30,977 nucleotides of DNA from an uncultured Eubacterium sp. Lineage in GTDB: Bacteria > Bacillota > Clostridia > Lachnospirales > Lachnospiraceae. The notes under the pieces are model-generated. The model saw nothing but the letters and a program-made list of their open reading frames with translations, had not been told where the DNA came from and made no database searches. Both the position numbers and the translations under genes were made by a program. Shown in pieces: positions 24,449-30,977 of this stretch; the stretch's first letter is position 1; each line of letters starts with the position of its first letter. The stretch is taken from the NCBI GenBank assembly GCA_910584345.1, contig CAJTZX010000046.1, positions 1-30,977 on the forward strand. Reading direction: 5' to 3'.

Positions 24449-26740
24449 ATGGAATTTCAAGATCAATTTTTTGAAAGCGAAGTAAGGGAAGGCTTTTATA
24501 TTACAAGTATGATGAAAAGATCATGGGCGGCACAGCTGGAAATTTTAAAAGATGTTGATGAAGTCTGCACAAAATATGGAATTTCTTATTTTGCAGATGC
24601 CGGTACTTTATTAGGGGCAGTGCGTCATCGTGGATTTATTCCATGGGATGACGACTTGGATATATGTATGATGCGCAAGGATTATCATCGTTTTATTTCT
24701 GTGGCAGAAAAGGAATTGCCAGAGGGATATCTGTTAAGAAATATACATACGGATACTTCTTATACCGAGTTATTTACAAGAGTGCTAAACAGCAGGGAGA
24801 TTAATTTCAAGTCTGATTTTTTAAATAAATTTCATGGATGTCCATATGGCATGGGAATTGATGTGTTTGTGATGGATTATCTTCCATCATCAGCCAAAGA
24901 GAGTGAATTTTTACGTCTGGTCATAAAAACAATTGATGAGCTGGTTACTGCAGCTGTAGAAGGAAAGTTAGGGGAAACAGATCTGGCAGAGAAAATTGCT
25001 ATGATTGAGCATATGCTGCATGTGCAGATTGATGCAAATCGTCCATGGATGAACCAGATGCTTTGTTTGGAAGAAAGGCTTTTTGCAATGTATTCTGCTC
25101 AGGAGGCAGATGATATAACAGTGATGCCTATATGGATAAAAAACGATAATCATAAATGGCCGAAATCATGGTATGAGAAAAGCATTCGAATGCCATTTGA
25201 GAATAGGATGGTTCCGGTACCTGCAATGTATGATTCCGTACTATGGAAAAAATTTGGAGATTATATGCATAATGTAAAAAGTGCAGGTATGCATGATTAT
25301 CCTATTTTTTTAAAGCAGGAAATAGCTTTGAAAGAAAAAGTTGGCAGAAATCCTTATGTTTATACTTTTTCAGAAAAAGATTTGTGTAGTCAGAAAGGTA
25401 CAGGGAAATATACAGTAAAAAAACAGATCAAAGAGTTTCTGAATTTATTGAAAGGGATGCATGAAAAGGTAAACAGGTGGGGAGAACACATGCCTGAAGC
25501 ATTGGCTGTACTGGAGGAATGTCAGGAATCCGCTATTTTAGCAGGGACAACACTGGAGAAAGAAATTGGCAAGAACAATATGTGTATCAGCAATTTAGAA
25601 AAATATTGTGAATTGGTTTATCAAATCCATGAAGCGATGGTGCAAAACAGAATACCGGATGTGGAAAGACTATTCATACTTTTGGATAATCAGATAGAGC
25701 AGATAGAGATCAGTATCCGCAAAGAGATAGATTTGCGGTATGAAGTAGTGTTTTTGCCATATCAGGCAGCCTTGTGGCCATATTTGGAAAGTATATGGGA
25801 GGCAGCTGGCAAAGATCAGGATTGTATATCATATGTAATTCCGGTTCCATATTTTTACAGGAAACCCGATGGAAGCGCAGGAGAGTTGCATTATGAAACA
25901 GATTTGTTTCCAGATTATGTCCCAACTGTAAGATATGATAATTTTGATTTTGCGGGACATAATCCTGATGTGATTTATATACAAAATCCATATGATGAAT
26001 ATGATATTGCAATGAGTGTTCATCCTTTCTTTTACGCAGCAAATTTAAAAAAATATACAGACCGGTTGGTCTATATTCCGCCTTATTATGTAAAGGAAAT
26101 TAGCGAAAATGATGAAAGGGCAATTTCAAACATTAAATATAGTTGTGCAGCACCCGGAGTAGTATATGCAGACAAAGTGATCGTTCAATCAGAAAAGATG
26201 AGACAGATCTATGTAGATATTTTAACAGATTTTTCCGGCGAGCAGACGAGAAGGTATTGGGAAGAGAAAGTGCTTGGATTAGGATCACCGAAAGCGGATA
26301 AAGAAACCTGGATAAAAAGCGAAGTGTCGGATTTGCCGGAAGAATGGACTTCTATACTTATAAAACCAGACGGAATCCAGAAAAAAGTCGTATTATATGG
26401 AACAAATGTAAGTGCCTTATTTCATTATGAGGATGCAATGATTGAAAAAATGAAACGGGCGCTTACACTATTTTCAGAAAGAAGTCAGGAAATTGCTTTG
26501 ATATGGGTTCTTTATGAGTATGAATATCATGAAGCAGATAACAAATATCAAAAACTATGGAAAGATTTTCAGGAGATGATATTGCAGTATCAAAAAGATG
26601 GATGGGGTATCTTAGACAAATCTGGAGATATACAAAGGGCAGTAAAGTTATGTGACGCCTATTATGGAGATAGAGGATATGCGGCACAGTTTTGCCTAGA
26701 TCGTGGGGTGCCGGTAATGCTGCAGGATGTAAAATATTAA
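24449..26740 (+). CDS. LicD phosphotransferase fused to a degenerate CDP-glycerol transferase-like domain
   Basis: This 763-aa fusion begins with a LicD/nucleotidyltransferase-fold domain (residues ~25-290) marked by GTLLGAVRHRGFIPWDDDLDI at 52-72, with Asp 67-69 and 71 as likely metal ligands. From about residue 320 the protein is a clear paralogue of the preceding gene (YVIPVPYF, VIYIQNPYD, LGSPKADKE, DAYYGD). The transferase motifs are not kept: the RPHP block is replaced by VLYEYEY near 683-692, and the Ser pair after YYGD is Gly-Tyr near 743. So the LicD half is probably the active enzyme, moving a phospho-alcohol from a CDP donor to glycan, and the C-terminal half may be a scaffold or binding module. 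It lies 65 bp after the upstream gene, likely in one operon. Confidence 0.82.
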   Translation: MEFQDQFFESEVREGFYITSMMKRSWAAQLEILKDVDEVCTKYGISYFADAGTLLGAVRHRGFIPWDDDLDICMMRKDYHRFISVAEKELPEGYLLRNIHTDTSYTELFTRVLNSREINFKSDFLNKFHGCPYGMGIDVFVMDYLPSSAKESEFLRLVIKTIDELVTAAVEGKLGETDLAEKIAMIEHMLHVQIDANRPWMNQMLCLEERLFAMYSAQEADDITVMPIWIKNDNHKWPKSWYEKSIRMPFENRMVPVPAMYDSVLWKKFGDYMHNVKSAGMHDYPIFLKQEIALKEKVGRNPYVYTFSEKDLCSQKGTGKYTVKKQIKEFLNLLKGMHEKVNRWGEHMPEALAVLEECQESAILAGTTLEKEIGKNNMCISNLEKYCELVYQIHEAMVQNRIPDVERLFILLDNQIEQIEISIRKEIDLRYEVVFLPYQAALWPYLESIWEAAGKDQDCISYVIPVPYFYRKPDGSAGELHYETDLFPDYVPTVRYDNFDFAGHNPDVIYIQNPYDEYDIAMSVHPFFYAANLKKYTDRLVYIPPYYVKEISENDERAISNIKYSCAAPGVVYADKVIVQSEKMRQIYVDILTDFSGEQTRRYWEEKVLGLGSPKADKETWIKSEVSDLPEEWTSILIKPDGIQKKVVLYGTNVSALFHYEDAMIEKMKRALTLFSERSQEIALIWVLYEYEYHEADNKYQKLWKDFQEMILQYQKDGWGILDKSGDIQRAVKLCDAYYGDRGYAAQFCLDRGVPVMLQDVKY

Positions 26741-26760
26741 TGTATGGATCGAAAATAAGA

Positions 26761-26795
26761 TATAACAGTTGATACAAACGAAACTGTTATATTTT
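26761..26795 (+). terminator. Terminator of the LicD operon
   Basis: TATAACAGTT pairs with AACTGTTATA around an 11-base loop and is followed by TTTT. It starts 20 bases after the stop codon. Confidence 0.65.
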
Positions 26796-26796
26796 A

Positions 26797-26898
26797 GGAA
26801 CTGTTCAAAAATAACTTTTAATATTGCTTGTCTTTTTTTTCGGCAGCGCCGTTCAAAAATCAGGCGTACTATTTAAAAGTTATATCTGAACAGTTCCT
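26797..26898. mobile_element. ~100-bp MITE-like inverted repeat
   Basis: GGAACTGTTCA at 26797 and TGAACAGTTCC ending at 26897 are perfect 11-bp ends. Inner segments ATAACTTTTAA and TTAAAAGTTAT continue the pairing after a few unpaired bases. It has no coding capacity and an internal GC patch CGGCAGCGCCG. It sits between convergent genes and looks like a miniature inverted-repeat element or the remains of an IS. A bidirectional terminator is the alternative. Confidence 0.5.
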
Positions 26899-26939
26899 TA
26901 TTTTCATGTTACGTTGGTGGTAGGAATATGAAACAGGAT

Positions 26940-28037
26940 TTAGTTCTGTAAAATAGAATTACTGCAAATCATAATTTTATTATGGTATTCCTGGTGGGTT
27001 TTAACAATATGTAATCCAACATGGAGTTTATCAAAAGAAAGCTGATGCGTAATTAATTCGGATATATGGAATGTTCTATTACAGCATGATTCTATTACTT
27101 TATGCCAGTCGTCTTTTGGATCATGCATAAAGGAGGAGTTCCATGTTCCTGTAATGTGGATTTGCTTTCGAAGTATTTTCCAATAAATATCTTTATTTAA
27201 AGATAGATTTTCTTTTGGATTTCCTACTATTAGAATTTGTCCTCCTGGTTTTACACAATTCAGACAATGTTCCAGTGAATCGGATGTACCAACACAATCA
27301 ACAGCGAGTGACGTTCCTTGTCCCTGTGTATCATCTAAAATCTTGGAAACAATGTCTTTTTCCTGCATTTTTTGTACTTTCGTATTTTGCGTCTTATCAA
27401 TATTGTTATATTCATATTTATCTGATACAATCGTTTTCATCAGATTCCCATGGCCGGGATCATGGCCGATAGTATATACTTTAGGCAGACCAAAGATAGA
27501 CAACCATTGTACAATCATAATACCGATAGTTCCCAGTCCAAATAGTGCAGCAGTATCGTTTTTTTGCAGATGTAATCTCCTTACTGCATGAAGAGCGACA
27601 GATGCCGGTTCAAGCATGGCAGCTTCTTGCATGCTGATTTGTTCAGGTAGTTCCATCAGGTTCCACGCAGGGACCGCAACGAATTCTGCAAATCCTCCAT
27701 CCCTTCTGGAACCAAGATAATCATAATTGCTGCACATTTCATATTGTTTGCTGCTGCAGACTGCGCATTTTTTACATGGAATTAATGGAAAAATGCCTAC
27801 CCGTTTGCCAATCCAAATCTTGTCCTGTTCGTCAAATACATCTACAACTCTGCCTGAAAATTCGTGTCCCGGAATGGTAGGGAAATGATATGTGCCAGTA
27901 CTGAAAATTCTAGGTATATCAGAACCGCAGATACCAGCTGCGTCTACTTGTATCAGTGCCCACCCGCTTTGCAGGGAAGGAATTGGAACATCCGTATATT
28001 CTAATTGTCCAATTTTTTTTAGTATATAAGCCTTCAT
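26940..28037 (-). CDS. Zinc alcohol dehydrogenase, polyol(-phosphate) type (GatD/TarJ-like)
   Basis: This 365-aa medium-chain dehydrogenase has catalytic zinc ligands in GICGSD (C37) and PGHEFSG (H58, E59). The structural zinc site is C88, C91, C94 and C102, and the Rossmann motif GLGTIG follows. The SRRDGGFAEF block resembles galactitol-1-phosphate dehydrogenase. Its start overlaps the stop of the cytidylyltransferase gene by four bases, so they are co-translated. In teichoic acid loci a TarJ dehydrogenase makes ribitol 5-phosphate for the TarI cytidylyltransferase; the same pairing suggests this enzyme makes the polyol phosphate activated by its neighbour. The exact polyol cannot be told from sequence. 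Confidence 0.8.
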   Translation of the reverse strand: MKAYILKKIGQLEYTDVPIPSLQSGWALIQVDAAGICGSDIPRIFSTGTYHFPTIPGHEFSGRVVDVFDEQDKIWIGKRVGIFPLIPCKKCAVCSSKQYEMCSNYDYLGSRRDGGFAEFVAVPAWNLMELPEQISMQEAAMLEPASVALHAVRRLHLQKNDTAALFGLGTIGIMIVQWLSIFGLPKVYTIGHDPGHGNLMKTIVSDKYEYNNIDKTQNTKVQKMQEKDIVSKILDDTQGQGTSLAVDCVGTSDSLEHCLNCVKPGGQILIVGNPKENLSLNKDIYWKILRKQIHITGTWNSSFMHDPKDDWHKVIESCCNRTFHISELITHQLSFDKLHVGLHIVKTHQEYHNKIMICSNSILQN

Positions 28038-28783
28038 TTCATTCTGTCCTCCATAAGTTTTTCAAATTGCTTTAAGTCTTTTGCAGTAGTTATTTTAAAA
28101 TTTCGTTCATCTCCGTCTAATAAAGCAATCTGCATCCCAGCTTTGATAGCTGGTTCAGTACTGCCTCTGACAGCCAGCATTTCTGATTCTGACAAAGCTT
28201 CATTTGCACGCAAATACGCTCCAAAGGCAAATGCTTCCGGTGCCTGCCCTGCTATAATTTTGTCACGTTCCAGTAAAGCATCTATTTTTTTCCCATCTTC
28301 GCTGTAGTAGACAGTATCCGTCATCGGAAGCGTTGGCATAGCGCCGTCAGCGCTTTTTGCAGCTTGAATACATTTTATAATTAATGCTTCAGAAGTAAGT
28401 GGCCGCACAGCATCCTGGATTAATACGATATCATTTTCATTTGCTGTAGTCTTAAGTTTTTGAAGACCATGCAAGATTGACATTTGCCTGTTTGCACCTG
28501 GCAGGGCAAATCCCAGGAATTTAGACATTGATAATCCGCCAGATATGCCTGACATTGCAAGCTGCTCCATTTCCTGTAAGATAAATTCCTGCCATTGTTC
28601 AGCAGCAGTGATAAGGTAGCCGTCAATACAATCTGCATGTTCCATTCTTTCCAGACAGTAACTTAAAATTGTTCTGCCGCAGATTTTATGATATTGTTTT
28701 GGAATATTGATGCCTTTTAATCTGCTGCCGATACCTCCGGAAAGAATAATCGTGTATGTTTTTGCGTGATATTCGGAATGCAT
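28034..28783 (-). CDS. IspD/TarI-family cytidylyltransferase
   Basis: This 249-aa protein has the nucleotide-binding loop LSGGIGSRLKG at about 14-24 and PKQY at 28-31, then IVLIQDAVRPL as the counterpart of the IspD/TarI HDAARP or HDSVRPF motif, with Gln in place of His. The start at 28783 is chosen because GGAGGA lies 7 bases upstream; a longer frame reaching 28843 has 20 extra residues unlike the family and no RBS. It likely transfers CMP from CTP to a polyol phosphate. Being paired with a polyol dehydrogenase and facing LicD and CDP-glycerol transferase genes, it is better read as TarI-like than as the isoprenoid enzyme. Confidence 0.8.
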   Translation of the reverse strand: MHSEYHAKTYTIILSGGIGSRLKGINIPKQYHKICGRTILSYCLERMEHADCIDGYLITAAEQWQEFILQEMEQLAMSGISGGLSMSKFLGFALPGANRQMSILHGLQKLKTTANENDIVLIQDAVRPLTSEALIIKCIQAAKSADGAMPTLPMTDTVYYSEDGKKIDALLERDKIIAGQAPEAFAFGAYLRANEALSESEMLAVRGSTEPAIKAGMQIALLDGDERNFKITTAKDLKQFEKLMEDRMK

Positions 28784-29020
28784 AAGTTTATCCTCCGTGA
28801 TTGTCGTTCGATATATATTTTTTCTTATGAATAATATTATCATATCATTACTTATTGCAGCAAATAATTTTTTATGGACAAAGATCTGTCAAAAAATAAG
28901 TATTATAGATATAGCGCAATTGAGTTGCATAAGTATAATACATATTAACATCTTTTGGAAATGCATAATATATATTATTATATAAGGGTATTATACATAT
29001 GAGGAGGTTGAAGATACACA

Positions 29021-29230
29021 ATGAGAGAGCGCGAATTAAAAAATGAGGAAAATACGGTAGTAAAACAACTGACCGTAGCAGATCAGCAGCTAATAGCTGA
29101 TTTTCATCTTTTGCCAAAGGACGATCAGAAATTAGTTACGGCTTATATGCAAGGTCTTTTAAAAGCAGCTACTGTACTTGGGGCAGAAGATGTTCTTGAC
29201 GATCAGACAGAAGTTGCGGCTCAAGAGTAA
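29021..29230 (+). CDS. Small hypothetical protein, 69 aa
   Basis: No named family was recognised. The product is acidic and helical (VADQQLIADFHLLPKDDQKLV, then AYMQGLLKAATVLGAEDVL). GAGGAGG precedes the ATG by about 13 bases. It resembles the C-terminal tail found after DNA-binding regions in some clostridial regulators, but here no HTH is present. It ends before the terminator at 29281. Confidence 0.6.
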   Translation: MRERELKNEENTVVKQLTVADQQLIADFHLLPKDDQKLVTAYMQGLLKAATVLGAEDVLDDQTEVAAQE

Positions 29231-29280
29231 ATATGTGTTGTTAATAGTTATAGTATTCACAGCAACATAAAATTTTTAGC

Positions 29281-29322
29281 GAAATGCAGCCGTTGTTAAC
29301 TATTTAACACGGCTGCATTTTC
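29281..29322. terminator. Long hairpin terminator, possibly bidirectional
   Basis: GAAATGCAGCCGTTGTTAA (29281-29299) pairs with TTAACACGGCTGCATTTTC (29304-29322) with one or two mismatches and a 4-base loop. T-rich sequence lies on both sides. Confidence 0.7.
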
Positions 29323-29362
29323 ACTGATTTTAAACACACTCTATGAAAGGGAGAAGTATATT

Positions 29363-29920
29363 ATGCCAGCATTGAAGCAACAATCGGATAGCATCTCTTT
29401 AGAGCAGTATGAAGCATTGCCAGAAAATATCAGGGCAGAAGTATTTGATGGCCAGATTTATTACATGGCTAGCCCATCACAGCTGCATCAGACAATTCTT
29501 ACTGAGCTGCTCGTAATTATCCGAAATTTTCTTCGAAAGAAGGCCCGTGGATGTCAGGTATTTCCAGCGCCATTTGATGTAAAATTGAGTGATCATCCAC
29601 TTACAATCGTTCAGCCGGATATCATGATTATATGTGATAAGGATAAATTGGACGGAAAACGCTGCAATGGAGCTCCGGATTTCATTATAGAAATTGTTTC
29701 TCCTGGAAATCCATCAGATGATTATATACGCAAACTGTACTATTATAAAAATGCAGGCGTTCGAGAATACTGGATTGTAGACGACCGCCGTAAGACTGTT
29801 ATCGTCAATTATTTCGAAGGAAATATATTTGCAGTACCATATTCTTTTGATTCAACAATAAAAGTAAATATTTATAATGATTTATTTATTAATTTTGTTG
29901 ATATTGCTGAAGTGCTGTAG
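29363..29920 (+). CDS. Uma2-family (DUF820) nuclease-like protein
   Basis: This 185-aa protein is of the Uma2 restriction-endonuclease-like family: YEALPENIRAEVFDGQIYYM at the start, then VQPDIMIICD and DFIIEIVSPGNPSDDYIRKL. The Asp in QPD and the Glu-x-Val pair fit the PD-(D/E)XK pattern (PD...EIV). YYYKNAGVREYWIVD follows, as in other family members. The RBS AAAGGGAG precedes the ATG. The role of Uma2 proteins is mostly unknown. No toxin, antitoxin or methylase partner lies beside it. Confidence 0.85.
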   Translation: MPALKQQSDSISLEQYEALPENIRAEVFDGQIYYMASPSQLHQTILTELLVIIRNFLRKKARGCQVFPAPFDVKLSDHPLTIVQPDIMIICDKDKLDGKRCNGAPDFIIEIVSPGNPSDDYIRKLYYYKNAGVREYWIVDDRRKTVIVNYFEGNIFAVPYSFDSTIKVNIYNDLFINFVDIAEVL

Positions 29921-30042
29921 GTGAAAGAAAATAAGAAATTGTATGCAAAATTAACAAAACCTCACAACTTTTTGGATATGGTGTAAGATCATTATCAGAT
30001 AATAATTATAATTACACAATATTCGAAAAAAAAGGAGGTTTT

Positions 30043-30210
30043 ATGAAAACAAAGGTAAAAGTATGCGGAAAGAAGAAGATAACATTTAGAATAGTTTTAT
30101 CTTTGGTTAAAACGAATAAAAATCCCAAGAATCAGGACTATGTATCTATTCTAAAAGTATTCTCCTCACAGTCCACTTACTTTCTTTTATATTTTATATC
30201 AGTTGTATGA
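30043..30210 (+). CDS. Possible 55-aa small ORF
   Basis: ATG 30043 follows a strong AAAGGAGG at 30031-30038. The product has a Lys-rich start (MKTKVKVCGKKK) and a hydrophobic, aromatic C-terminus (TYFLLYFISVV) that could touch the membrane. No family was recognised. Apart from this ORF the 29921-30389 stretch shows only AT-rich DNA with no recognisable feature. Confidence 0.35.
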   Translation: MKTKVKVCGKKKITFRIVLSLVKTNKNPKNQDYVSILKVFSSQSTYFLLYFISVV

Positions 30211-30389
30211 GAAAAACAAGACCTAAATTGCGTTATTTGGGAAAATATTTTAGAACATGTTATTTTTCCCGTTTCCGAATTTAACACCATGAAATTTCGA
30301 AAAACACAAACAGTTTTATATGATTTAAACCAGTATATTTACTGATATTTTTTGATTGCGAAATAACTTGACAATATAATTTTTGGGCA

Positions 30390-30758
30390 TTGATATATAT
30401 GGTGCTATGGTGTTACAATAGGGAAGATGAACTCAGAAGAAAGGGGCCGTCAAAAGAAAACAGGCACGATCCGATCGTTGGGATGGGACTTTTGCTGGAT
30501 GCTGATCAGGTGCCTGTCGGGATGAAAATATATCCGGGAAACGAAAGTGAAAAACCAGTCATAAGAAATATCATCCATGACCTCAAACAGCGCAGCAGCA
30601 TATCCGGAAGGACTGTACAGGTTGCAGATAAAGGGCTTAACAGCGCTGAAAACATAGTATCTGCACTGAAATCCGGCGATAGATATATTTTTTCAAAATT
30701 CGTTAAGCAGCATCGCAGGCAAAAAAATCAGAATATGGAGACAGCTCAAAGTATGTAA
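30390..30758 (+). pseudogene. Fragment of an IS1634-like transposase
   Basis: The segment EDELRRKGPSKENRHDPIVGMGLLLDADQVPVGMKIYPGNESEK, then VQVADKGLNSAENIVSAL and GDRYIFSKFVKQ, matches the middle of IS4/IS1634-group transposases, including the conserved D of VADKGL and a PGNESEK motif (written here in parts; residues about 12-105). Both ends of the ~550-aa family are missing, there is no RBS, and the frame breaks near 30720. It is a dead remnant. The interval 30759-30889 shows no gene. Confidence 0.75.
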
Positions 30759-30910
30759 CTTTTACCGCAGCAGATAAAAAGATGAAAAAACAGATGGAAA
30801 AATAAAAGTGGAACTGAACAAAGAAAAAATTACAATTGAATAATTATAAATACTAAAAGCCAAATCTCTGATTTTTATGTTTTTCTCTTTGCAATACGTA
30901 AAATACGTGT

Positions 30911-30933
30911 TATTATATAATCGTAAGGAGGAA
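30911..30933 (+). promoter_or_regulatory. Possible -10 region and RBS of the last gene
   Basis: TATTATATAAT lies at 30911-30921 with TTGCAA 16 bases upstream of its first hexamer. AAGGAGG follows at 30925-30931. This is a weak but plausible promoter. Confidence 0.3.
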
Positions 30934-30939
30934 ACATAC

Positions 30940-30977
30940 ATGAGATTCAGAGAAGCCGACCGGATGCTAAAGGATGA
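30940..30977 (+). CDS. Start of a truncated gene, possibly HicA-like toxin
   Basis: An ATG with AAGGAGG 8 bases upstream opens a frame reading MRFREADRMLKD before the window ends. HicA toxins often start with a similar FREAEKIL helix, so that family is the best guess, but twelve residues are too few to be sure. Confidence 0.4.
   Translation, partial: MRFREADRMLKD

Noticed and set aside
28034..28843. Longer cytidylyltransferase starting at 28843
   Set aside because: The 20 extra residues do not look like the family N-terminus, and a good RBS points to 28783.

Overview
The window looks like a low-to-mid GC Firmicute, most likely a gut Lachnospiraceae/Clostridia genome. This rests on strong AGGAGG-type ribosome binding sites, PcfJ/PcfK proteins, a Tn916-type integrase/excisionase pair, Rpn-type nucleases and LicD/CDP-glycerol polymer genes. 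No rRNA or tRNA gene was seen. All identifications come from reading motifs; no database search was run.

Positions 1 to about 21.9 kb are the integrase-proximal part of an integrative/conjugative or plasmid-like element. It begins inside a giant methylase-helicase gene. Two Rpn-family ORFs follow, one intact and one a remnant, then an 860-bp gene-free region with unusual inverted repeats, then the pcfK-pcfJ operon. Next come a small protein made of two copies of one 60-residue domain, and a minus-strand protein with two helix-turn-helix segments whose gene is flanked on both sides by arrays of ~21-bp iteron-like repeats. A likely replication module follows: a 408-aa candidate initiator, a DnaB-like helicase core and a Toprim primase-like protein. 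A serine resolvase has short direct repeats just upstream. The element ends with a small ORF, an excisionase and a tyrosine integrase. The whole suggests an element that can excise and replicate its own DNA.

From about 21.9 to 22.9 kb lies a mazEF-type toxin-antitoxin operon. It has a near-consensus promoter, a perfect 18-bp palindrome just downstream, and a tandem-repeat leader containing a possible leader ORF that ends one base before mazE.

From 23.0 to 28.8 kb is a phospho-polyol cell-surface polymer locus. On the plus strand are a CDP-glycerol phosphotransferase-like protein and a LicD fusion whose C-terminal half is a degenerate paralogue of it. On the minus strand, convergent with these, is a two-gene operon for a TarI/IspD-type cytidylyltransferase and a GatD/TarJ-type polyol(-phosphate) dehydrogenase. 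Together they could make a CDP-activated polyol and transfer its phosphate to a glycan. A ~100-bp MITE-like inverted repeat lies between the convergent pairs.

From 29.0 kb to the end are a small hypothetical gene, a Uma2-family nuclease-like gene, a possible 55-aa ORF, a decayed IS1634-like transposase fragment and the first codons of a possible HicA-like toxin cut by the window edge.

The least explained parts are the non-coding structures of the element: the two 7.4-7.9 kb repeats whose arms differ between copies yet remain complementary within each copy, the recurring long-hairpin plus GC-hairpin composites carrying a TACGGG-like motif, and the iteron arrays bracketing the double-HTH gene.
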